Source: a virus. Taken from it: 22,774 nucleotides of DNA. Shown here piece by piece: positions 6,513 to 13,119 of the stretch (its first letter is position 1; every line of letters starts with the position of its first letter). The notes under the pieces are model-generated. The model was not told the DNA's origin, made no database searches, and saw only the letters and a program-made list of their open reading frames with translations. The DNA lies in the IMG/VR virus record IMGVR_UViG_3300044845_000598, positions 1 through 22,774 of that record. One strand, 5' to 3'. Both the position numbers and the translations under genes were made by a program.

Positions 6513-7154
6513 ATGATTTTTGAAGCGTTAAAGCTTCTTCATGTGTGTAACAAGAACAATCTAATGGTTGAAGAATTATTTATTCTACAAACCATTTATG
6601 ATTACCAAACTAATGTTTCCGAATTAAAGAAAGATTATGTCAAAGAATTAGAAAAGAATTATTTAGAGTATTATGCTAAGTTTTCTGGAAAGTATGACGT
6701 TGGTGGAATGTATGAAAAAGATATTTCTTGGAAAAACTACATTGAGAAGCTTATAAGAGATGGTTGGATTGAAGACTATAGAAGAAATAAGAATAGTTTT
6801 AAACTCTCTGAATTAAGAGTAAGTGAAGAATTTTATAATGTATTTGTTGGTGATAAATCAGATGAGGAGCTGTTTGAAATAGCTATGTCTATTTATCCCA
6901 ATAAATATATTACACCATTTGGCACTACTTTTCCTAATTTTAACTTTACAACAAAAGAAAGAAAAGATTTGTTTGAAGAGTTTAAAAAGAAAGTATTGAG
7001 TGGAAACAGAAAAGCTAAATGGAATGAGTTCTTAATGATTACTGCTTCATTGTATGAAAATCCAGAAGACTTTAGTCAATTTTCTTCCATGAAGTTCGAT
7101 AAGTATATCACTACTTTTTATCAAAATTTAGAATATTATAAAACATTAATTTAA
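6513..7154 (+). CDS. Hypothetical protein, possible winged-helix N terminus
   Basis: 213 residues, not recognised. The first 90 residues are helical, with a GGMYEKDISWKNYIEKLIRDGWIEDYR segment that reads like the recognition part and wing of a winged-helix domain. The rest is helical and aromatic, with an IYPNKYITPFGTTFPNFNF loop. Its place between the SF2 helicase and the DnaB-type helicase (interrupted only by the TnpB element) would fit a helicase loader or replication-initiation factor, but this rests on context alone. The start ATG 6513 follows the A-rich leader after the tagged gene. It is the last gene before the 144-base gap. Confidence 0.65.
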   Translation: MIFEALKLLHVCNKNNLMVEELFILQTIYDYQTNVSELKKDYVKELEKNYLEYYAKFSGKYDVGGMYEKDISWKNYIEKLIRDGWIEDYRRNKNSFKLSELRVSEEFYNVFVGDKSDEELFEIAMSIYPNKYITPFGTTFPNFNFTTKERKDLFEEFKKKVLSGNRKAKWNEFLMITASLYENPEDFSQFSSMKFDKYITTFYQNLEYYKTLI

Positions 7155-7220
7155 TAAAATTAAACAATGTATGGGATTTTGATAAAAAACAATAAAAGAT
7201 ATTCCAAATTTTTATAAAAA

Positions 7221-7279
7221 TTGTTAATATTTGATTTTATAAAAAATATATATTAAAATAAATGATAATATATTAACAA
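7221..7279. repeat. 10-bp perfect inverted repeat upstream of tnpB promoter
   Basis: TTGTTAATAT at 7221-7230 is the exact reverse complement of ATATTAACAA at 7270-7279. The right arm ends 7 bases before the -7 box. It could be an operator or part of the element's left end. In such AT-rich DNA a chance match is possible. Confidence 0.35.
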
Positions 7280-7286
7280 ATATTTT

Positions 7287-7294
7287 TATCTTTG
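7287..7294 (+). promoter_or_regulatory. Bacteroidota-type -7 promoter box for tnpB
   Basis: TATCTTTG matches the Bacteroidota consensus TAnnTTTG exactly and ends 4 bases before the tnpB ATG at 7299. A clear -33 TTTG is not visible. The transcript would be nearly leaderless. The position in a gene-free gap directly before an autonomous gene makes it credible. Confidence 0.6.
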
Positions 7295-7298
7295 CATT

Positions 7299-8534
7299 AT
7301 GAAATTAGTAAAACAAATACAGGTAGACAAAAACCACTCTTATTATAAAGAGTGCGACCGTATTTGTTTTGCTTCTAAAAACCTATATAATCAAGCATTG
7401 TATAGGATTACACAAAAGCATAGTTTAGAAAATGCTTATTTTAACTACTTTGATTTAACTAAAGAATTAAATCGTGAAAATCAAGTAGATTTTAGAGCTA
7501 TGCAAAGTAGTGTTTCTCAGCAAACTTTAATGTTATTAGATAAATCATACAAGTCTTTCTTTAATGCCTTCAAAGATTATTCTGTTAATCCTCATAAGTA
7601 TAAAGCTAAACCAAAGTCTCCTCATTTTAAAGATAAGACAAAAGGAAGGTTTCAGGCTACGTTCACAGAATGTGCAATAAGCAAAAAGTTTCTAAAAAAA
7701 GGACTCATTAAATTAGCAGGAGTTGATTTTACAATACCAAATACTTTTGAAAAGGTAAATCAAGTTAGGATAATTCCAAAATCAAATAGCTTATATTGTA
7801 TTGAAATTGTATATGAAAAACAAGAAATATCTTTAGTTAAAAGCGAAAACTATGCTGGAATAGATATTGGTTTAAACAACTTAGCCACTGTTGTCACTAC
7901 AGACTGTAATGCTTTTATAATTAACGGGAAACCACTAAAGTCCATAAATCAGTATTATAACAAAAAACTAGCTAAGTATAAGTCAGAGTTGCCATTATTG
8001 TCAAAAAATATTGTAACTAAAGAAGGTAAAAGAATCCAAGTTAAAACATCTAATAAAATAAAAAAACTAACATGTAAAAGAAACAACAAGATAAAAGACT
8101 ATTTGCATAAAGCAAGTACAAAAGTGGTTCAGACGTTGAAGCAAGCTAATATTTCTAAAATTGTCATAGGTCAAAACAAAGACTGGAAGCAATCTATAAA
8201 TATTGGCAAAAAAAACAATCAAAAATTTGTTTCAATTCCACATGCCAATTATATAAATATGATTACTTATAAATCGTTATTAGAAGGAATAGAAGTGGTT
8301 ACTCGTGAAGAGTCTTACACTTCAAAATGTTCTTTCTTAGACAATGAAACTATAAGGAAGCACAATGAGTATAAAGGCAAAAGAATAAAGCGAGGTATGT
8401 TTAAATCAGCTATGGGGTTAAAGATAAATGCTGATGTAAATGGTGCTTGCAATATTTTAAGAAAAGAAGTTCCTAATGCTTTTGCTAAGGGAATAGAGGG
8501 GATATTGGTTTTCCCAATTAAATATTCTTTATAA
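7299..8534 (+). CDS. tnpB: TnpB / IS605-family OrfB RNA-guided nuclease
   Basis: 411 residues, normal TnpB length. Seen: RuvC-I AGIDIGLNNLATV (D189), the IVIGQNKDWKQ strand (288-298), REESYTSKCSFLD (336-348) and RuvC-III INADVNGACNILRK (D379). The N-terminal part (FASKNLYNQALY, QQTLMLLDKSYKSFF) is the usual TnpB helical/wedge region. TnpB proteins are programmable DNA nucleases guided by an omega-RNA from the element's 3' end. In this subfamily the position where RuvC-II Glu is expected holds Gly (G291); E337 or E338 may substitute. The second CxxC of the zinc ribbon is absent. No TnpA is present, so the element would be mobilised in trans or be fixed. The gene carries its own promoter. Confidence 0.93.
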   Translation: MKLVKQIQVDKNHSYYKECDRICFASKNLYNQALYRITQKHSLENAYFNYFDLTKELNRENQVDFRAMQSSVSQQTLMLLDKSYKSFFNAFKDYSVNPHKYKAKPKSPHFKDKTKGRFQATFTECAISKKFLKKGLIKLAGVDFTIPNTFEKVNQVRIIPKSNSLYCIEIVYEKQEISLVKSENYAGIDIGLNNLATVVTTDCNAFIINGKPLKSINQYYNKKLAKYKSELPLLSKNIVTKEGKRIQVKTSNKIKKLTCKRNNKIKDYLHKASTKVVQTLKQANISKIVIGQNKDWKQSINIGKKNNQKFVSIPHANYINMITYKSLLEGIEVVTREESYTSKCSFLDNETIRKHNEYKGKRIKRGMFKSAMGLKINADVNGACNILRKEVPNAFAKGIEGILVFPIKYSL

Positions 8535-8548
8535 AAATAAAGAATATT
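8521..8548 (+). terminator. 12-bp perfect hairpin at the end of tnpB
   Basis: AATATTCTTTAT (8521-8532), an AAAA loop and ATAAAGAATATT (8537-8548) form a perfect stem overlapping the tnpB stop codon. A T run occurs further on at about 8557-8561. It may be a terminator, the subterminal hairpin of an IS605-type right end, or part of the omega-RNA scaffold. The stem is almost all A-T, which is weak for a terminator. Confidence 0.5.
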
Positions 8549-8577
8549 ATTAAATAATTTTTAACAAAATTTATACC

Positions 8578-10701
8578 ATGGAATACTTAGAACATATAAG
8601 AGCCTTAAAAGAAAAGTTAAAAAATCCTGTAAAAGGTATTCCTATTAGTTTTCCTACATTTAGAAAGTATTACCCGTATTTTGAGAAAGGGCATAGAATA
8701 TTATTAGCTGCAGACACGGGTACGACCAAGGCTCAGCCAAATTCTGCTGTAATTTATACACCAGAAGGATATAAAACTATGGGAGAAATACAAGTAGGTG
8801 ACTATGTAATAACTAAATCAGGAGAGCCTACAGAGGTACTTGAAATTTATCCTTTTGATAATTTAGATATTTATAAAATTACTTTTTCAGATGGAACATC
8901 AACAGAATGTTGTGAAGATCATTTATGGGAAGTAAGGGCTAGATCTAAAAATAAATATGATATACGAAGTACTAAAGAATTATTAAAATTAAAACTTATT
9001 GGAAAAACACCTAAAAATAATATAAGATATGAATATACAGTAGATTTGTGTGAAGAAGTTCAGCATACTCAAAAAAATTTAAGTATAAAACCTTATCTTT
9101 TAGGATATTTGTTAGGTAATGGTTGTTTTGGGCACGTGACTTCTATAGTAAGTCATATAAATGATTTAGAAGAAATAATTACATATTTAAATCTTACGAA
9201 TCATTTTACCTTTACTAGACAAAAATTTCAACCTACTTTACCTAATAATGCAAGAATAAATATTTCTAATAAAATAAAACCTATTTTAGATAATTTAAAC
9301 CTTTTAGGAAAGAAGTCTCAAAATAAGTTTATTCCTGAAGAATATTTTTATTCTACTATAGAAGATAGGTATGATTTACTTGCGGGATTATTAGACTCTG
9401 ATGGATCTATTAATGATTCAGGGCATAAGTGCAAAATAAGATACTCATCTACTTCTAAACAATTAGCTTTAGATATACAAAAATTAGTAAGAAGTTTGGG
9501 AGGTATTTGTACAATAGTTGAATGCACAAGTGATCAATATAAAAATAATGTTATATACAATTGTAGTATAAGAACTAGAAAAAACCCTTTTAAGTTAAAA
9601 AGAAAATCAGATGTTTTTGATAAAGTAGGAGGTTTTTCGTACTTTTTTAGAAAAGGTATTGCTAATATAGATTATGTTGGTAAAAAAAACAGTAAATGCA
9701 TTTTAGTTAAAGACTCTTCTCATTTATACTTAACTGATGACTATACTGTTACCCATAATACTACGTTAACTATTAAATGTTTTATTCTTGATATAATAGC
9801 TTATTGTGTTAATAATCCTACAGTTAGTGCTAAAATATATTACTTTTCTATTGAAAATCATAGAAGTGTAGTTATTAGTAAATTTTATCTTTATTTAATA
9901 GCAAAGTATTTGGGAAGAGAATACACTCTTACAGAGTTAATGAATCCTTCTCAACAACAAACTATTGATGATATAGAAGCTATGACACCTAAAATGGAAA
10001 AAATAAAACAAAGTTTAGTAATAATAGATTCTATACATGCTCCTACAGAAATTTATCAGTATATGATAAAAGAAATGGAGCAGTATGGAAAATTAACTAC
10101 TAACTCTAAAGGAGAAAGAACTTTTACTTATTTTAATCCTGAACAATATGTTTTTTGTATAACTGATACTATCAACGCTCTTAATCCTGACCCAGGTTTA
10201 AGTGAATATGATAGTATTAAAAGATGGAGTAAAAATTATTGTAAATTAGGGCTTAGTAATATATACTCTACGATTGTTATTAATATATCTCAGCTAGATA
10301 ACTCGGTTAGGGCTAATATGTATGCTAATACAGGACAAAGAGTGGAAGAAAAACATGAACCAACTTTAGGACAATTAGCTGATGTAAAGTCTACTCCGGC
10401 TGATCATACTCTTGTTATGAGTTTATTTCTACCTTATAGATACGGGATAAACACTTATATGGATTATGATATAAAAAGACTAGATAATCATTATATCAGA
10501 CTAAGTATTATTAAGAACAACTTTGGTTTAGCTGGTAGAGAAGTAGGTGCTCATTTGTACTTTGATGGTAACAAAGGTGATTATGAAGAACTCCCAGATG
10601 CAGCAGATAAAGCTGCTGTTGATGCTTTTTTAGATAAGAAAGGAATAGGAAAACTTGTAGCTAATTCAGGTGCAAAAAAAGTGGATAAGTTCTTGATTTA
10701 G
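8578..10701 (+). CDS. DnaB-like replicative helicase interrupted by an intein
   Basis: 707 residues: N-extein 1-51, intein 52-394, C-extein 395-707. The spliced product would be 364 residues. Joining the exteins rebuilds a P-loop, ADTGTTK|TTLTIK, with the intein between Lys and Thr. Thr replaces the usual Gly before the Lys. The C-extein has the RecA/DnaB features: FSIENHRS (like the SxE of DnaB), a strand VFCITDTINAL (D530) for Walker B, NISQLDNSVR (the DnaB SQL-x-R-S-V-like segment), then LGQLADVKSTPADHTLVMSLFLPYRYG, matching the DnaB LSDLR...ADVVMFLYR region. The DnaB N-terminal domain is missing, as in several phage helicases. The enzyme would unwind DNA ahead of the polymerase, probably with the primase at 13120. 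It follows the TnpB element by about 30 bases. Confidence 0.88.
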   Translation: MEYLEHIRALKEKLKNPVKGIPISFPTFRKYYPYFEKGHRILLAADTGTTKAQPNSAVIYTPEGYKTMGEIQVGDYVITKSGEPTEVLEIYPFDNLDIYKITFSDGTSTECCEDHLWEVRARSKNKYDIRSTKELLKLKLIGKTPKNNIRYEYTVDLCEEVQHTQKNLSIKPYLLGYLLGNGCFGHVTSIVSHINDLEEIITYLNLTNHFTFTRQKFQPTLPNNARINISNKIKPILDNLNLLGKKSQNKFIPEEYFYSTIEDRYDLLAGLLDSDGSINDSGHKCKIRYSSTSKQLALDIQKLVRSLGGICTIVECTSDQYKNNVIYNCSIRTRKNPFKLKRKSDVFDKVGGFSYFFRKGIANIDYVGKKNSKCILVKDSSHLYLTDDYTVTHNTTLTIKCFILDIIAYCVNNPTVSAKIYYFSIENHRSVVISKFYLYLIAKYLGREYTLTELMNPSQQQTIDDIEAMTPKMEKIKQSLVIIDSIHAPTEIYQYMIKEMEQYGKLTTNSKGERTFTYFNPEQYVFCITDTINALNPDPGLSEYDSIKRWSKNYCKLGLSNIYSTIVINISQLDNSVRANMYANTGQRVEEKHEPTLGQLADVKSTPADHTLVMSLFLPYRYGINTYMDYDIKRLDNHYIRLSIIKNNFGLAGREVGAHLYFDGNKGDYEELPDAADKAAVDAFLDKKGIGKLVANSGAKKVDKFLI
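8731..9759 (+). mobile_element. Probable class 3 intein with LAGLIDADG endonuclease, in helicase Walker A
   Basis: 343 residues (host residues 52-394). Block A begins AQPNSAVIYTPEG with Ala1 instead of Cys/Ser, then IQVGDYVI. Block B ECCEDHLWEV places Trp (host W117, intein W66) two residues after the His. Block F KCILVKD places Cys (C374, intein C323) where other inteins have Asp. Block G is TVTHN with Thr (T392, intein T341) before His-Asn, and the +1 residue is Thr. This Trp-Cys-Thr triad with a non-nucleophilic residue 1 defines class 3 inteins. The inserted endonuclease has LLGYLLGNG (174-182) and LAGLLDSDG (268-276). The first motif has Asn181 where the catalytic Asp is expected, so cutting may be lost. 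Confidence 0.88.
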
Positions 10702-10723
10702 AACTTATTAATTAGTATATTTA
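10693..10723 (+). promoter_or_regulatory. Possible Bacteroidota-type promoter before the Sak4-like gene
   Basis: TTG at 10693-10695 is followed after 20 bases by TATATTTA (10716-10723), one base off the TAnnTTTG -7 consensus. It overlaps the helicase stop and leaves a 25-base AT-rich leader before ATG 10749. The gap here (10702-10748) is unusual for this packed operon, which supports a promoter. The match is imperfect. Confidence 0.35.
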
Positions 10724-10748
10724 CATATAAAAACAATCAATTATTAAC

Positions 10749-11537
10749 ATGTTCGACTTAACATTTGATGTTCAGAAACCTACAGTTTTTGAACCAAGAT
10801 TTTTAATCTTGTATTCAACCCCTAAGGCTGGGAAAAGCTCAAATTTATTACAATTACCAAAATCTTTACATATAGATTTAGAATCTGGCGGAGGGTTTTA
10901 TGAAGGTAATAATATAGACGTTTCTAAATTAGCTAAACAAGTACAAAAACATCCTATAGCAATTCTTAGAGAATTAGTTACAAAAATTAAAGAAGCTAAT
11001 ATTGCTAATAATAATGTTCCTGTATATGATTTTATAACTTTAGACAGTGCAACAATTTTAGAAGATTACGCTGCTTTATTAGCTACTCAAACTTATAAAG
11101 CTTCTAAAATAGGTGCAACTTTTTCAGGTAAAAATGTAGTGACTGATCTTCCAAATGGCGGAGGGTATTATTTTTTGCGTGAAAGTTTTGAAGAATTATA
11201 TACTCCTTTTATAGAACTTGCTGGAAAGTGTTTTACACTTGTAGTACATACAAAAGATAATGTAATTAATAAAGATGGTAAAGATTCTACTGTAGCAGAA
11301 CTTAATCTTACTGGTAAATCTAAAATGATTACTGCTTCCAAAGCAGATGCTATTGGTTTACTTTATAGAAGTAAAAAAGAAAAAAATACCAACATTCTTT
11401 CTTTTGTAGGAGGAGACTCTAATCCTTCTGTAGGATGTAGATTACCATATTTAGCTAATAAAGAGTTTGTCTTATCTACATTTGAAGATGGTGTGATAAA
11501 AACAAATTGGGAAACTATATTCCCTTCTATTAAATAA
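10749..11537 (+). CDS. Sak4-like RecA-fold ATPase (phage recombination, AAA_24 type)
   Basis: 262 residues. The Walker A motif is STPKAGKSS (23-31), followed by the strand HIDLESGGGF (41-50), a Sak4-type signature. Walker B is FITLDSAT (D99). A sensor-like strand FTLVVHTKD follows, and the C terminus has GGDSNPSVGCRLPYL. Sak4 proteins are short RecA-like single-strand annealing or ATPase factors of phage recombination that work with a phage SSB; the next gene is a candidate for that partner. A probable own promoter lies upstream. An A-rich linker separates it from the next gene. It could otherwise be a more general RecA/KaiC-like NTPase, but the start, length and context favour Sak4. Confidence 0.8.
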   Translation: MFDLTFDVQKPTVFEPRFLILYSTPKAGKSSNLLQLPKSLHIDLESGGGFYEGNNIDVSKLAKQVQKHPIAILRELVTKIKEANIANNNVPVYDFITLDSATILEDYAALLATQTYKASKIGATFSGKNVVTDLPNGGGYYFLRESFEELYTPFIELAGKCFTLVVHTKDNVINKDGKDSTVAELNLTGKSKMITASKADAIGLLYRSKKEKNTNILSFVGGDSNPSVGCRLPYLANKEFVLSTFEDGVIKTNWETIFPSIK

Positions 11538-11551
11538 TTTAATTTTTTTTC

Positions 11552-11580
11552 AAACAATAAAACAAAACAAAACAAAAACA
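11552..11580 (+). promoter_or_regulatory. A-rich leader with AAAAC repeats, probable strong translation start
   Basis: About 29 bases made almost wholly of A and C, with tandem AAAAC units, end directly at ATG 11581. Bacteroidota lack Shine-Dalgarno use and favour A-rich unstructured leaders, so this should give strong initiation. The following gene has a codon choice (TTG Leu, AAG Lys at its start) unlike its neighbours. Confidence 0.5.
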
Positions 11581-12336
11581 ATGGACTTGAAAGAGATGAT
11601 GTTGACTACAGGTCAATTTATGACAGTAGCAAATGTAAAAAATGGAGGAAGTTTGGAAGACAAGATTGTACTTGCTGGTGCAACTCCAGTAAAAGTAAAA
11701 TTGAATGTATCTAAAGTAGAAAAAATCAAGTTTGATTTGAGATATACTTATGATGCTACTAAGCAAAAAGGTAAGTTTGACCTATCACAAGATTTCTTTG
11801 ACTCAGTAGCTGGTTTGAATGAAAAAGGCACAGGATTTAGTGAGTTCTACATTGCTGGTACTAATCAAACAGTGTTAGTATTGTGTACAGAAGGCGTAAG
11901 TAATGATTACGGTGTAACTCCTAAAATTCTTAACTCTAAAAAAGGAGACAAGAAATCTTTAGGATTTGTAGCGGTATCTCTTGAGTTTTATGCTCAAAAA
12001 TCAGAGTTATTCCCTAAAAATGAGGCTGGCACATGGTTATTCAATTTACCAGAAACTGCTTTACCAGGTGTTTATTCTATCGAACCTGCTACTATTGAGC
12101 TAGAGGGTACAGTAGAAGATAATTCTCCTGCAATAACTGAAAATATTGTAGCTCCAGTAGAAAGTGTATGTGAAGAAGAACCTGTTGTAGATGTACCTTC
12201 TGATATTCCTGCATGGGTACAAGCTGATGTAACTGCTGAAGTTACTGCTCAAGAAGAAGCTATCGCTAATTTTGAAAGCAATACTCCTGCTCCTTCAATG
12301 GTAGATTATGCTAATCAAGTTTTAGCATCTATTTAA
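11581..12336 (+). CDS. Probable highly expressed replication accessory protein (candidate ssDNA-binding)
   Basis: 251 residues. Residues 1-170 look beta-rich and globular (VKVKLNVSKVEKIKFDLRY, EFYIAGTNQTVLVLCTEG). Residues about 180-251 are a low-complexity acidic tail rich in Glu, Ala, Pro and Val (VEDNSPAITENIV, EEEPVVDVPSDIP). A compact beta domain plus an acidic tail resembles the layout of phage ssDNA-binding proteins, and the gene lies between Sak4 and the primase. No family motif is seen, so this is inference. The strong A-rich leader and the following hairpin terminator suggest high expression. Alternatives are a structural or other abundant protein. Confidence 0.7.
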   Translation: MDLKEMMLTTGQFMTVANVKNGGSLEDKIVLAGATPVKVKLNVSKVEKIKFDLRYTYDATKQKGKFDLSQDFFDSVAGLNEKGTGFSEFYIAGTNQTVLVLCTEGVSNDYGVTPKILNSKKGDKKSLGFVAVSLEFYAQKSELFPKNEAGTWLFNLPETALPGVYSIEPATIELEGTVEDNSPAITENIVAPVESVCEEEPVVDVPSDIPAWVQADVTAEVTAQEEAIANFESNTPAPSMVDYANQVLASI

Positions 12337-12341
12337 TTTAT

Positions 12342-12380
12342 AAATACCCTTGAAATATAGGGTATTTTTTCTTTTTTTTT
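12342..12380 (+). terminator. Intrinsic terminator
   Basis: AAATACCCT (12342-12350), an 8-base loop and AGGGTATTT (12359-12367) form a 9-bp perfect stem followed by a long T tract to 12380 broken by one C. It ends the transcript of the preceding gene or reduces read-through to the next. Confidence 0.8.
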
Positions 12381-12402
12381 AATTTTAAAATAATAATAAT
12401 TT

Positions 12403-13074
12403 ATGTTTCAGGCTAACACTAGAAAACAAACAGAAAGTACAGGTAAACAATATTTATATGAAGTGGCTCCAGATGGTATCTGGAAAGGAATGAGAGTCTT
12501 AGATTGGAAGTTGTCTGATGATAAAAGAAGTATTTCTTTTGAAATGATTCAGGAAACAAGTGGTAAATTTCACACAGAAACATTTTACTCTCCAAACTTT
12601 GTAGAATCTGCTGATAGAAAAGCAGATAGTGCTAAAAGAATAGAGATAATGCTTTCTCAATTAGAGGATATGTTTAGTGCTCTTGTACCAGCAAATAATA
12701 ATAATGGTACAAGATGGGGTACAGATTCTCCTGCTTTTGAAACATTTGAAGAGTTCTGTAACTTTTACACTAATCAAATAGATAAAGAGAAAATGCCATT
12801 GTTTGATTTCAAAGCCCTATACAAAGCAGGAATAGTTTATAAAAATGCTGGAGATAAATTTGCTAAAGCTCCTAAAAGAGAAAGAGGTGGTCAACCTTTT
12901 ATTTCTTCAGAGTATTTACCTAGAACACTATCTGCTGATTATGATATTAATGAGGGTAGAGGTAACTACAGAAAATATTTAACATTTAAAACAGAAGAAT
13001 TAGAAGCTACTGTTGTTGATGATTTACAAATACCTGCTAGTCAAATAGGTGGTACTGATTCTCTTCTATTTTAA
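12403..13074 (+). CDS. Replication-region hypothetical protein, starts MFQAN
   Basis: 223 residues, not recognised. N terminus MFQANTRKQTESTGK, then a beta-rich part (GIWKGMRVLDWKLSDDKRSISFEM, GKFHTETFYSPNF), a helical middle (IEIMLSQLEDMFSALV, FEEFCNFYTNQID) and an ordered segment with ERGGQPFISSEYLPRTL. The C terminus is acidic and hydrophobic (EATVVDDLQIP, DSLLF), reminiscent of SSB tails that recruit partners. It is bracketed by two hairpin terminators, so it is expressed almost as its own unit. Like the downstream primase it begins MFQAN. A second DNA-binding or primase-partner protein is possible but unproven. Confidence 0.7.
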   Translation: MFQANTRKQTESTGKQYLYEVAPDGIWKGMRVLDWKLSDDKRSISFEMIQETSGKFHTETFYSPNFVESADRKADSAKRIEIMLSQLEDMFSALVPANNNNGTRWGTDSPAFETFEEFCNFYTNQIDKEKMPLFDFKALYKAGIVYKNAGDKFAKAPKRERGGQPFISSEYLPRTLSADYDINEGRGNYRKYLTFKTEELEATVVDDLQIPASQIGGTDSLLF

Positions 13075-13085
13075 TATTACTAATT

Positions 13086-13119
13086 AAAAAGGAGATGTTA
13101 AAGTCTCCTTTTTATTTTT
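13086..13119 (+). terminator. Intrinsic terminator directly before the primase start
   Basis: AAAAAGGAGA (13086-13095), loop TGTTAAAG and TCTCCTTTTT (13104-13113) make a 10-bp perfect stem. A T-rich tail runs to 13119 and the primase ATG follows immediately at 13120. With no room for a promoter between them, it may act as an attenuator or RNA-processing site for the primase message. Confidence 0.75.

Larger units (their letters stand above)
7155..7298. other. 144-base AT-rich intergenic region upstream of TnpB
   Basis: The longest non-coding stretch in the window. It holds a perfect 16-base palindrome at 7207-7222, a 10-bp inverted repeat (7221-7230 with 7270-7279) and a promoter just before tnpB. 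No open frame is evident. The left end of the TnpB element must lie in or just before this stretch, but its exact edge cannot be set without an uninterrupted relative. Confidence 0.6.
7155..8548 (+). mobile_element. Stand-alone TnpB (IS1341-like) insertion, approximate limits
   Basis: A tnpB gene with its own promoter and a 3' hairpin sits between two replication-type genes in an otherwise gap-free operon. There is no companion TnpA. The left limit is placed at the end of the preceding gene and the right limit at the end of the hairpin; both are estimates. IS200/IS605 elements make no target duplication, so the edges cannot be found from direct repeats. Confidence 0.6.

Noticed and set aside
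8521-8548. CRISPR or toxin-type RNA reading of the tnpB 3' hairpin
   Set aside because: A single hairpin next to a tnpB is explained by the element itself. No repeats or toxin-like frame lie nearby.
11363-11766. Two minus-strand frames across the Sak4-like gene end and the next gene
   Set aside because: They overlap two convincing plus-strand genes and the A-rich leader, are rich in Phe/Leu/Ser as expected of antisense AT-rich DNA, and have no start context.
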